Shown one piece after another: positions 45,327 through 53,599 of a stretch of DNA of 64,000 bases (positions are counted from its first letter, which is position 1; every line of letters starts with the position of its first letter). A program made the position numbers and the translations under genes. This DNA comes from JAYYZW01 sp965217605 (GTDB taxonomy: Bacteria; Pseudomonadota; Gammaproteobacteria; Ga0077536), in NCBI GenBank assembly GCA_965217605.1, contig CBDCJB010000004.1, forward strand, positions 530,076-594,075. Reading direction: 5' to 3'. Under the pieces are notes generated by a model. That model ran no database searches, was not told the DNA's origin, and worked only from the letters and a program-made list of their open reading frames with translations.

Positions 45327-46871
45327 ATGATTCATAAAAGCCCATTGCCCTCCATCGACATTCCCGACCTCAGTTATCCCGCGTTTGGGTTGGCGCGGGC
45401 ATTGGAGTTCGGCGATCGCGCCGCCTTCATCGACGCATCGACCGACCGCAAGCTGAGTTACGCCGACTTGCACGCGCAGGTCGACCGGCTCGCTGCCGGA
45501 TTCGCGGCGCACGGGATGGTCAAAGGGGATGTCCTTGCAATCTGTTTACCCAACCTGCCGGAGTTCGCGGTCGCCGTCTATGCCGCGACGACGTTGGGCG
45601 CCATCGTTACGACGATCAATCCGCTTTATACCGCCGAAGAACTGGCGCGACAACTCACAGACGCGAACGCGAAATACTTGTTAACCCTCGGGCAGTTTCT
45701 CGAAGCTTATAAAAGCGTGATTCGGGAAACCGGGCTCGCAGAGGTATTCATCATCGGTGAAGGCGTAGGCGGAACGCCCTGGGCGGAGCTGTTCGCACAC
45801 GACGGGCCGCCGCCCGCGGCCACGATCGATGCGGCCAATGACATTGCCGTATTACCGTATTCCAGCGGCACCACCGGCATGCCCAAGGGCGTGATGCTGA
45901 CGCATCGGAGCCTCGTGGCTAACGCCACCATGATCATCAACGGGCCGAACGATCTCGGTGAAGGCGAAGTCTTCGCCTGCGTGCCCCCGATGTTCCATAT
46001 CTACGGCATCACGATGTACCTCGGCACGGCGATGCAGTTGGGAGGTACGGTGGTGTGCATGCCGCGCTTCGATTTCGAAACCTATGTCACGGTCATCGCC
46101 AAATACCGCGCGAGTTTTGCGGTGGTCGTACCGCCGGTTGCCCTGGGGCTCGCGAAACACCCGATCGTGGAACAGCATGACCTTTCGTGTCTGCGCACGA
46201 TCGTGTCATCCGCCGCGCCACTCGCACCCGCCCTCGCGGACGCCATGGAGGACCGCCTCGGTGCCCGCGTTCTGCAGGGTTTCGGCATGACCGAGATCGC
46301 AGGCGCGAGCCACGCCCAACGCGAAAATGATCCGCCGGAATCGGTCGGTGTCGCGCTGCCAAATGTGGAATGGAAGGTGATCGGCACTGAAAACCGTGAG
46401 CTGCTGCCGCCTGGCGAGCAAGGGGAGATCTGTGTACGGGCGCCGAGCCTCATGACCGGTTATTTGAACAAGGCGGAGGCAACCGCAGAAACTTTGGATG
46501 AGGACGGATGGTTGCACACCGGCGATATCGGCTATGCGGACGCCGAGGGGCGCTGCTATCTCGTCGACCGATTGAAGGAGTTGATCAAGTACAAGGGGTA
46601 TCAGGTCGCGCCTGCGGAACTCGAAGCGCTGCTGCTCTCGCACCCGAATGTGGCCGATGCCGGCGTCATCCCGATCCCGGACGAGGAAGCGGGCGAAGTA
46701 CCGAAAGCCTTCGTCGTTCCGAACGGCGAAATCGAGGCCGCGGACTTGCAGGCCTTCGTCGCCGAGCGCGTCGCGCCTTACAAGAAGATCCGTGAAATCG
46801 AGTTCGTCGAGAGCCTGCCCAAATCGCCGGCAGGAAAATTGTTACGCCGCGTGCTCAAAGCACAGATCTGA
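45327..46871 (+). CDS. 4-coumarate:CoA ligase-like acyl-CoA synthetase
   Basis: I start this at the ATG at 45327 (MIHKSPLPSIDIPDLSYPAF), giving 514 residues. ANL motifs: LPYSSGTTGMPKGVMLTHRS, QGFGMTEIAGASH, GWLHTGDIGYADAEGRCYLV, DRLKELIKYKGYQVAPAELE and the terminal lysine in KSPAGKLLRR. It activates an aromatic or medium-chain carboxylic acid to the CoA thioester in the cytoplasm. The closest pattern is plant-type 4CL and fungal/bacterial homologues; the substrate is unknown. Confidence 0.88.
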   Translation: MIHKSPLPSIDIPDLSYPAFGLARALEFGDRAAFIDASTDRKLSYADLHAQVDRLAAGFAAHGMVKGDVLAICLPNLPEFAVAVYAATTLGAIVTTINPLYTAEELARQLTDANAKYLLTLGQFLEAYKSVIRETGLAEVFIIGEGVGGTPWAELFAHDGPPPAATIDAANDIAVLPYSSGTTGMPKGVMLTHRSLVANATMIINGPNDLGEGEVFACVPPMFHIYGITMYLGTAMQLGGTVVCMPRFDFETYVTVIAKYRASFAVVVPPVALGLAKHPIVEQHDLSCLRTIVSSAAPLAPALADAMEDRLGARVLQGFGMTEIAGASHAQRENDPPESVGVALPNVEWKVIGTENRELLPPGEQGEICVRAPSLMTGYLNKAEATAETLDEDGWLHTGDIGYADAEGRCYLVDRLKELIKYKGYQVAPAELEALLLSHPNVADAGVIPIPDEEAGEVPKAFVVPNGEIEAADLQAFVAERVAPYKKIREIEFVESLPKSPAGKLLRRVLKAQI

Positions 46872-46872
46872 T

Positions 46873-47028
46873 TCAGGCGTCCAACATGATGAATACGGAC
46901 GCGGCCATGATCAGGACCATGACGCAGGCAAACCCTAAATTCTTCCGCCAATCTTCTGCGCCAAACAGCGACGCGGTACACGCGGCGAGTGCGAAGACGA
47001 ACACCCACAACGCGATCCAAAACGACAT
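46873..47028 (-). CDS. Small two-helix membrane protein downstream of the cytochrome gene
   Basis: A 51-codon frame begins with an ATG directly after the TAA of the cytochrome gene (TAAATG). It encodes MSFWIALWVFVFALAACTAS, a short polar turn (AEDWRKN) and a second hydrophobic helix ending FIMLDA. The tight coupling and hydrophobic profile suggest a real small membrane protein, perhaps anchoring or assisting the cytochrome. No family recognised. Confidence 0.55.
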   Translation of the reverse strand: MSFWIALWVFVFALAACTASLFGAEDWRKNLGFACVMVLIMAASVFIMLDA

Positions 47029-47580
47029 TTAGGGCTTGGGTAGCGCGACCCCGGAACTGGGATCCGCGAAAAAGTTGTCGCGATTGGGCATCTCAATGGT
47101 GGCTAGCGCGGCCGCGTCGAGCACGGATTCGGGCGTGGAAATGATCCCAGCCCGAGACAGCAGAAACGCGACCAGCCCGTAAACTTCGTCGTCGCTCAGC
47201 GAGCCGGGCGCAGTGAGCGGCATCGCGCGGCGAATGTAGGCAAAGAGCGGTGGCGCAAAGGGGAGGTTGTTGACGGCGTGGCGGAAGTCGCTGACCAGTG
47301 GCCGTACGCCGAGGTCCGGGTTGCCCTCCAGGTCGCTCCCGTGACACGCGGCGCATTTGGCACCGTACGTCACTGCGCCCTCGGTGGCGCTGCCACGTCC
47401 GGACGGTAGTCCTAATCCGTCGAAGCGCACGTCAATGTCTGCGCGCGCGATCTCCTCGGCGCTCGCACTACGGCCAAGCCCGAACTCGCTTTCGGTTTGG
47501 TCGGAGACTTTATCCGCGTGACAAGCCAGCGCGAAAAACCCGAGCGCGGCGAATATCGTAACGTTAACTGTGATGGACAT
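47029..47580 (-). CDS. soxD: c-type cytochrome subunit of a SoxCD-like sulfane/sulfite dehydrogenase
   Basis: The 183-residue protein has an N-terminal export signal (lipoprotein-like ALACHA) and one heme-binding motif, CAACHGSDLEGNP, with a distal Met likely in RAMPLTAPGSLSDDEV. It overlaps the molybdoenzyme gene by 17 bases. SoxD or SorB-type cytochromes accept electrons from the partner SoxC/SorA. It is shorter than classical di-heme SoxD and nearer in size to single-heme subunits. Confidence 0.8.
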   Translation of the reverse strand: MSITVNVTIFAALGFFALACHADKVSDQTESEFGLGRSASAEEIARADIDVRFDGLGLPSGRGSATEGAVTYGAKCAACHGSDLEGNPDLGVRPLVSDFRHAVNNLPFAPPLFAYIRRAMPLTAPGSLSDDEVYGLVAFLLSRAGIISTPESVLDAAALATIEMPNRDNFFADPSSGVALPKP

Positions 47581-48793
47581 TCGTCACCTCCCCATCACGT
47601 GCGATGCGCCAGCTTTGGATCGCATTATTGTGGTTTCCGCCGTTCGCGGCGTGGACCTCGTGGAGCGCTGCGAGCGTCGGCTGGACATAGCCGCTGTCGT
47701 CGGTCACCCGGCTCTGCAGCACCGCTTCGCCGCCTTTCCAATGCCATGCCAGGCGAAAGCGAGTGTGGCACTTCGAAAGCAAGGGGCGCTGCAGCTCTGC
47801 ATCTTGCCAGCGGTGTCCACCGTCGGTCGAAACTTCGACCCGGTGCACCTTCCCTAACCCACTCCAGGCCAGACCGGTGATCTCATAGAACCCTGCCGCG
47901 TCGAGCCGCATCCCGCCCGAAGGCGCCGTGATCACCGACTTTGCGCGCATCTCGAAAGAAAACACGCGGGTCTTGCCACCGGCCATCGGATCTGCGTATT
48001 CGGCCACCTCTGACTGGGTCCACCACGGCTGGTCGCCGAGCTCGAGACGGCGCAGCCATTTCACGTTCATATTGCCCTCGAATCCGGGCACGAGGAGCCG
48101 CAACGGATAGCCCTGCTCGGGGCGCAGCGGTTCGCCGTTCTGCGCATACGCGAGGATGGCGTCGTCCATCGCCTTTTCAATTGGAAAGCTCCGCATCAAG
48201 CCGGCGCCGTCGCCGCCCTCGGCGAGGACCCACTTTGCATCGCCGCGGACGCCGAGCTCGCGCAACAGCGTCGCGAGCCGAACCCCAGTCCACTCGGAGC
48301 AGCTCGTGAGACCGTGCGTCCACTGCACGTCTTTGCCGACCGGATTTTCCCACTCGGACCACCCGTTTCCCGCGCACTCGAGAAAGTGAAAACGCGTGAT
48401 GGACGGGAACCGCATCAAGTCTGCCACGGTAAAAACTTTCGGAGATTTCACACCGCCGTGTATCAGCAGCCGATGTTGGCTCGGATCGATGGTCGGGCAG
48501 CCGTTATGGTGGGCCTCGTAGTGGAGACCAGCGGGGGTCACGATGCCATGCCCGTTAGCGAGCGGCGTGAGACTGCCCCCCGTGAGGCCGTTGCGGGTGA
48601 GCGCAAGCCGGGACGCCTTATCGAATGACGAACGTACTCCGTACGCGCCTGTTTCGCTGAACGTTTTGCCGGGATTACGCGTCGGGTCGAGGACATCCGC
48701 AGCAGACGCTGCCGCCCACAACGTGGTGCCTGACGCAAGGCCCGCTTGCAGGAACCGCCTGCGAGATACCTCTGAACCTTTTTTCGTTTCCAT
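47564..48793 (-). CDS. soxC: Sulfane/sulfite dehydrogenase molybdopterin subunit
   Basis: The 409-residue protein has a Tat signal (SRRRFLQAGLASG) and a sulfite-oxidase fold. FHFLECAGNGWSEWENPVGK and LTSCSEWTGVRLATLL include the cysteine that binds the molybdenum cofactor; the C-terminal dimerisation domain follows (VHRVEVSTDGGHRWQDAELQ). The sequence is closer to SoxC than to plant-type sulfite oxidase. It oxidises sulfane sulfur or sulfite in the periplasm and passes electrons to the cytochrome downstream. No other sox genes are in the window. Confidence 0.88.
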   Translation of the reverse strand: METKKGSEVSRRRFLQAGLASGTTLWAAASAADVLDPTRNPGKTFSETGAYGVRSSFDKASRLALTRNGLTGGSLTPLANGHGIVTPAGLHYEAHHNGCPTIDPSQHRLLIHGGVKSPKVFTVADLMRFPSITRFHFLECAGNGWSEWENPVGKDVQWTHGLTSCSEWTGVRLATLLRELGVRGDAKWVLAEGGDGAGLMRSFPIEKAMDDAILAYAQNGEPLRPEQGYPLRLLVPGFEGNMNVKWLRRLELGDQPWWTQSEVAEYADPMAGGKTRVFSFEMRAKSVITAPSGGMRLDAAGFYEITGLAWSGLGKVHRVEVSTDGGHRWQDAELQRPLLSKCHTRFRLAWHWKGGEAVLQSRVTDDSGYVQPTLAALHEVHAANGGNHNNAIQSWRIARDGEVTNVHHS

Positions 48794-48834
48794 CTAGCAC
48801 GCTCCTGAATGAAGCACTCTTTATAATACTGTCA

Positions 48835-50187
48835 CTGAAGGCTCCCCACGAAAACAGAGAGAAACGAGAAGGAAAATAATAATTTAGGAAAAAAACTAAC
48901 GACGTTTAGGGAACATGCATGACGTTCGGTGATCAATAACGGTGACGAAACCAAATTGGTCACGGGAGAACGCCATGCATGCACTGAGATTGTTACACAG
49001 AATAATCAGGCAAGCTTGTCCACAGGTCCACGCGGTTAGACTCAAGGCCTTGATGGCGAGCGTTGGAGCGCTGTTAGTCGGTCGACAGATGAGCTTATCG
49101 GGTCTTGGCCGCGCGCTGGAATCAGATGCTCGGGTCAAACACAACATCAAGCGAGTCGACCGGTTAGTCGGTAATCGTCATCTTCAGTCAGAGCGACATG
49201 CACTTTATAAGACGATAGCGACGGTGGTGCTTGGCCAAGCGCGGCGTCCGGTGATTATTTTGGATTGGTCGGATATGCGCGAAGACCGGTCGTGGCAGTT
49301 ATTACGTGCGGCAGTTCCGGTGGGAGGCCGTGCCCTGACACTTTACGAAGAAGTGCATCCGCTGTCGGTGTACGACAACCGACAGGTGAGGAGGCGCTTT
49401 CTGGCCCACTTACGGGACATCTTGCCGCCGGGGTGTTGCCCGATCTTAGTGACAGATGCAGGTTTCCGCACCCCTTGGTTTAAACAGGTCGAACGGATGG
49501 GTTGGGACTGGGTCGGTCGCGTGCGCGGACGCACCCATTATCGGTTGGACAACGAGGGCAGTTGGCAACCGTGCCGAACATTGCATGTGACGGCCACCTC
49601 ACGTCTACGGCATATCGGGAGCGTCGAACTGACCCAAAAGCACCCGTTGGCCTGTGACCTCTATCTGGTAAAGAACAATAAGCGGGGCCGTCAACTTTTG
49701 ACCTGCCGCGGCACGCGTGCACGCGGTGGTCGCAGCCTGGCGAACGAACGACGCCAGCGCGAACCGTGGGTATTGGTCACCTCTTTGGGCGCGCGGGCGG
49801 CCAAACAGGTGATGCGGTGTTATCAATTGCGTATGCAGATTGAAGAGAGTTTCCGTGATATGAAGAATGCCCGGTTAGGACTCTATTTCCGCAGCGCACG
49901 TTCAAACAGTGCACAACGGCTTTCAATCCTTGTTCTGATCGGTACCTTGGCAACGTTGGTTGCTTGGTTGGTCGGCCATACGATGCAACGTTTCGGCCTT
50001 CAGCGACATTACCAGGCCAACACGACCCGGCATCGACCCGTGCTCTCGACTTTCTTTTTGGGCTTACAAAGTTTTCGCACGAAAACCCTGACGTTGACAA
50101 TAACCGACATCGAACAGTCCATGACTGCCTTACAGCAAATTACCTTAACCCCCTTGACTGAGGCCTAGTTTCGTGGGGATCCTTCAG
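48835..50187 (+). mobile_element. IS4-family insertion sequence
   Basis: The 1,353-bp element has 19-bp inverted ends, CTGAAGGCTCCCCACGAAA at left and CTGAAGGATCCCCACGAAA at right (18 of 19 identical). It is flanked by ATACTGTCA (48826-48834) and ATACTGCCA (50188-50196), a 9-bp target duplication with one change. It sits between the soxC promoter region and the tRNA-Ser region. Confidence 0.85.
48975..50168 (+). CDS. IS4-family transposase
   Basis: I start this at the ATG at 48975, which has GGGAGA upstream, giving 397 residues. The DDE residues are in IILDWSDMRED, ILVTDAGFRTPWF and the YREK signature YQLRMQIEESFRDMK, exactly Y-x2-R-x3-E-x6-K. The layout is that of the IS4/IS10-like group. 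The frame is intact. Confidence 0.9.
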   Translation: MHALRLLHRIIRQACPQVHAVRLKALMASVGALLVGRQMSLSGLGRALESDARVKHNIKRVDRLVGNRHLQSERHALYKTIATVVLGQARRPVIILDWSDMREDRSWQLLRAAVPVGGRALTLYEEVHPLSVYDNRQVRRRFLAHLRDILPPGCCPILVTDAGFRTPWFKQVERMGWDWVGRVRGRTHYRLDNEGSWQPCRTLHVTATSRLRHIGSVELTQKHPLACDLYLVKNNKRGRQLLTCRGTRARGGRSLANERRQREPWVLVTSLGARAAKQVMRCYQLRMQIEESFRDMKNARLGLYFRSARSNSAQRLSILVLIGTLATLVAWLVGHTMQRFGLQRHYQANTTRHRPVLSTFFLGLQSFRTKTLTLTITDIEQSMTALQQITLTPLTEA

Positions 50188-50206
50188 ATACTGCCATGTA
50201 CTGTAG

Positions 50207-50304
50207 GGAGAGGTGCCAGTGACTTGCGGTGCGAAGCACCGCTGGTTGCGGCAGATAACGAGTTTTAGGAGAGGTGCCAGAGTGGTCGAATGGGGCTGAC
50301 TCGA
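50207..50304 (+). repeat. Partial tandem copies of the tRNA-Ser region
   Basis: An 85-bp segment at 50220-50304 repeats at 50396-50480 with five changes. It contains a leader and the first 37 bases of tRNA-Ser up to the anticodon. Before it, at 50207-50219, stands GGAGAGGTGCCAG, a still shorter 5' end of the same tRNA. Between the copies (50305-50395) lie two hairpins, ATCTCGCGAAGCGAGAT and GCAAACAAGACTTTGTTTGC. The region looks like a collapsed or repeatedly invaded tRNA array. Confidence 0.7.
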
Positions 50305-50443
50305 CAATCTCGCGAAGCGAGATTGGACGCCGGAGCGTAGCGTAGGCGCCCCGCAGGGGTGAGCAAACAAGACTTTGTTTGCGAATCAATTCAGTTGACT
50401 TGCGGTACGCAGCGCCGCTGGTTGCGGTAGATAATGAGTTTTA

Positions 50444-50534
50444 GGAGAGGTGCCAGAGTGGTCGAATGGGGCTGACTCGAAATCAGTTGACCGGTTCTCC
50501 CGGTCCGGGGGTTCGAATCCCTCCCTCTCCGCCA
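50444..50534 (+). tRNA. tRNA-Ser(CGA)
   Basis: This is a complete class II tRNA of 91 bases including CCA. The acceptor GGAGAGG pairs with CCTCTCC, discriminator G, the anticodon arm CTGA-CTCGAAA-TCAG has CGA, a long variable arm (TTGACCGGTTCTCCCGGTCC) follows, and the T arm is GGGGG-TTCGAAT-CCCTC. It forms the left edge of the defence/mobile region. Confidence 0.95.
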
Positions 50535-50732
50535 TAAAATCAATTAGTTATATTATTAACGTGTCTAATTTTAGGGGTGTTTTAGGGCTGTTTGGGCTCG
50601 AGTTAGACACGATTTTAGACACGTTTTCCTCGCACCGATCGCGCGGTAATCGCTGCAGAATCTGACGCTCCACGCGACGGCACGAGTGCGACTGTCCTCA
50701 TGATCGCTTCAGGATGTCCAGCCTCATCGAAT

Positions 50733-50834
50733 GCGCTTAATGCAAGGACGGCGACAATCCCGCGCCGGGTGTTCCGGGAGTTTGCCGCCGGGGTCATCGC
50801 GCGACGTCTCAACGACGACGGCGCCCGAGCGTGA
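50733..50834 (+). pseudogene. Serine recombinase-like fragment
   Basis: The frame reads TIPRRVFREFAAGVIARRLN and then DDGARA, matching the recombinase-domain segment of large serine recombinases (RRIFREFAAGxSPRAIARxLN), with a short internal loss. Nothing else of the gene remains. The 200 bp before and 175 bp after show no other recognisable gene. Confidence 0.45.
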
Positions 50835-51009
50835 GTTCCAGACGGGGATCGGGGAGGTTGCCGGTACGCCGGCCGCGGGTGTGCAACAGTCCCCCGGAGG
50901 TCGGATCTGCTTTACGTCTTCGATCCTGCCGCCATCTGGCAGACTTTTGCTCTACCGTTGACAGCGCCTATTCTGTCACGCTCATTGCGGATATGTCGGT
51001 CTTTCGAGA

Positions 51010-51680
51010 TCACCGGAATCGACGCGGGGATTCCTCGAACAGGCGTTGGAACCATCGGTTTAGACGAGAGCTGTCGGCGAACCCGCATTCATGGGCTATT
51101 CGGGAAACCATACGGGGCTGTTAAACAGAAACCATCTCGCTTGCAAGCAGACGCATCTCGCGCCAAAGTAGGGCTGGCATCACCGCAGAGCGCTTGGTGA
51201 AGGCCCGGTTGGCTCACGCTCGTTGCCAGCTTACGGATAAGGCTGTGGATGGAGATCGGCTCCGCGAGACCGCTTTAGATCAGGTGCACGGCTCGCTCGA
51301 CACGCCAATCCCCGCAACTCAGGGGATCTTCATAGAGATGCGGGGTTTGTGACGGGCGGTGCGATGCTCATCGACAATCAAGTCTGGAAGACTTTTGAGT
51401 GCCCGCGCTTTACCGCTGTGCCGCATGCTCAACTCCACCGCGACGTCGATCGCCCCCCCCCAAGACAGGTAATGGCATCTCCGTCGATCACGAAGATCTC
51501 GTGCGTTGTGGCCTTGACATCGGGGTGGCGCACCACGAACTCCTCGCGATGCCGGAAATGAACAGAGCATCGTTTCCCGCTCAGTAGTCCGGCCTCGGCT
51601 ATGGGGAAGCAGCCCGTGCATAGATCCACGACGGGGATCTGCAGACCCCACACGATCCTAATAGCTTTTAAGGCGGACAA
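51010..51680 (-). pseudogene. GlxA-type AraC-family regulator, degraded
   Basis: Fragments in three frames follow the order of a GlxA protein. The DJ-1/PfpI part comes first (CTGCFPIAEAGLLSGKRCSV, IFVIDGDAITCLGGG, then AIDVAVELSMRHSGKARALK). The AraC helix-turn-helix follows (VERAVHLI, a stop, AEPISIHSLIRKLATS; then IAHECGFADSSRLNRWFQRL with FEESPRRFR and a stop at 51010-51012). The N-terminus is missing next to gajB. Several frameshifts and a stop show it is dead. Confidence 0.75.
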
Positions 51681-51703
51681 CGCTCGTCAGAACGACCGAC
51701 CTG

Positions 51704-53599
51704 CTAATCTGCAATAGACATCTCGCTCAGGAATCGCGAGTATTCTTTGCTCCAGCCTTTATATTTCTTGGCCGCTGTCAGAATTAGACGCCTCTCAGTG
51801 CGAGTAATGGCCACAAAACAATTACGACGCTCCTCTTCCATCTCCTGCGATGCGTCTCCTTTCTTAAGGCTTTGCCAGGACGGCATAACACCCTCCCCCA
51901 AGCCCAGTAGATAGACGGTCTGAAATTCCAAACCCTTGGAGCCGTGCACGGTGAAGAGACCCACAGTGTTTGGGTCGTTGGGCGGCTCTTTTGATCGCAA
52001 CGCTAAACCTTGGACCACTTCAGATAGCTCGGCGCTAGCACCGAGTTCCGCCCGAATTTCTTTCATACACGAATCCCAGGCCTTTTGATCATCCGCCGCA
52101 TCACCTACACCACCTTCTGCCATCGCCTCGGTTTCGAGCAACAATGGGATCGCGTCCTTGATAACTTGCCTCCATTCATTCCGTGAGTTGACCAATTGCG
52201 CGATAAGCTTCCCCAGTTTTTGAGCGGTGGGATTTTCAGCTGACAGCGCAACCAAGCTCCAATGTTCAATGTAGCTCAACCCTGATGCTTCTGCTTCGGC
52301 AATGAGAATTGCCGGTTCAAAATTTAGATCAGCGATTCGGTTGCCAGCATTTACGAAAACTATGAAAACTCTTGTATTCATTGGCCGTAGCGCTTGATCA
52401 AGACCAGCTTGAAGCCACACGAACTGTGGAGAAATGAAGTTATCACGGCGTTGAGCTAGTACTGCATTCACTCCTTTCCCCCTGAGACAATTGAGTACCG
52501 GCTCCAACAGCGATCTGGTTCTACCTATGACTGCTATCTCTCCCCACGCATCTTCCCCGGCGGCCAATATTTGGTTGGCAACAAACTCCCATTCCTCGAT
52601 ATCCGATTCAAAGGAATAAAATGATATTGCCTCGGATGGCGCTTCTCGCGTAGCCACCGTTTCTTTCTTATCAGGCGTCCGTTGTGTGTTGTATGCAACG
52701 AGTTGGTTCGCAATTTCCACTACCTCCGCTGGGCAGCGATGATTTTCGACAAGCTGAATAAGCTCCGGCTGAAACTCCTTTCGGAACTGTTCGATTTGCC
52801 GATAGCTTGCGCCAGCCCACTGATAAATAATCTGATCATCATCAGCCACAACAAACACGTTCTTAAACTCGTCTCCTGACATGTAGTGTAGGAGCCTGTA
52901 TTGTGCTGGTGATGTGTCTTGAAATTCGTCAATCATCCAGTATGGGTATGTTTGCCGAATCCTCTTTGCGACAGCCGGTATCTTCGCCAACAACCGACAC
53001 GTCTCTAAGATCAATCCATTGAAGTCGAGAGCATTCTCTGCCTTTAGTGCTTCCTCATAGAGCTGATAGACGAGAGGCATATGCGGATTGAGAATCTTCT
53101 CTCCCGCCTTTTTGGGCACGACCAACTGTGCCTTCATTTCGTCAATCGCATCTAACCAAGAAATGTCTTCCATCGAAAACTCTTGCCCTGCATCTATCGC
53201 TGTCTGGAGCGCATCGCCGAGTAAGGCTTCTCGTTCTCGCTTTTGACCATAAATCCCGAAGTCGGGAAGGACGTTCACGTGCGAACCATGTTGGCGCAAT
53301 GTCTGTGTACAGAACGCATGAAATGTTCCGATGAAGGTTCGGTCCTCCGCTACACCGGGCACATGTGTGTCGACCCGATCGCGCATCTCTGCCGCTGCTT
53401 TCGTTGTGAAAGTCAGAGCCAAAAGTTTGAAATGGCGACCTGGGGAACCCTGAAGAAGGCGTGCGACACGCGTGGTCAAAACTCGCGTCTTTCCAGAACC
53501 CGGTCCAGCCAGAACCAAGGCTGCTCCATCGTCCCAACCAACCGCCTTCTCTTGTATCTGACTGAGGCCGTCTAAAGCCTCTTCGTATTCGGCACTCAC
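51704..53599 (-). CDS. gajB: Gabija protein GajB, UvrD/Rep-like helicase
   Basis: The GTG at 53599 overlaps the gajA stop (GTGA). The 631-residue protein has superfamily 1A helicase motifs: Walker A AGPGSGKT (31-38), IGTFHAFC, Walker B WMIDEFQDTSPAQY, ADDDQIIYQWAGA, FTVHGSKGLEFQTVYL and CFVAITRTERRL. In Gabija, GajB works with GajA against phage and its activity depends on DNA termini and nucleotides. Codon use is more AT-rich than in the core genes, suggesting transfer. Confidence 0.9.
   Translation of the reverse strand: MSAEYEEALDGLSQIQEKAVGWDDGAALVLAGPGSGKTRVLTTRVARLLQGSPGRHFKLLALTFTTKAAAEMRDRVDTHVPGVAEDRTFIGTFHAFCTQTLRQHGSHVNVLPDFGIYGQKREREALLGDALQTAIDAGQEFSMEDISWLDAIDEMKAQLVVPKKAGEKILNPHMPLVYQLYEEALKAENALDFNGLILETCRLLAKIPAVAKRIRQTYPYWMIDEFQDTSPAQYRLLHYMSGDEFKNVFVVADDDQIIYQWAGASYRQIEQFRKEFQPELIQLVENHRCPAEVVEIANQLVAYNTQRTPDKKETVATREAPSEAISFYSFESDIEEWEFVANQILAAGEDAWGEIAVIGRTRSLLEPVLNCLRGKGVNAVLAQRRDNFISPQFVWLQAGLDQALRPMNTRVFIVFVNAGNRIADLNFEPAILIAEAEASGLSYIEHWSLVALSAENPTAQKLGKLIAQLVNSRNEWRQVIKDAIPLLLETEAMAEGGVGDAADDQKAWDSCMKEIRAELGASAELSEVVQGLALRSKEPPNDPNTVGLFTVHGSKGLEFQTVYLLGLGEGVMPSWQSLKKGDASQEMEEERRNCFVAITRTERRLILTAAKKYKGWSKEYSRFLSEMSIAD

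Noticed and set aside
46778..47020. Arg-rich minus-strand ORF of 80 codons
   Set aside because: Shadow of the 51-codon membrane-protein frame and of the ligase gene end.
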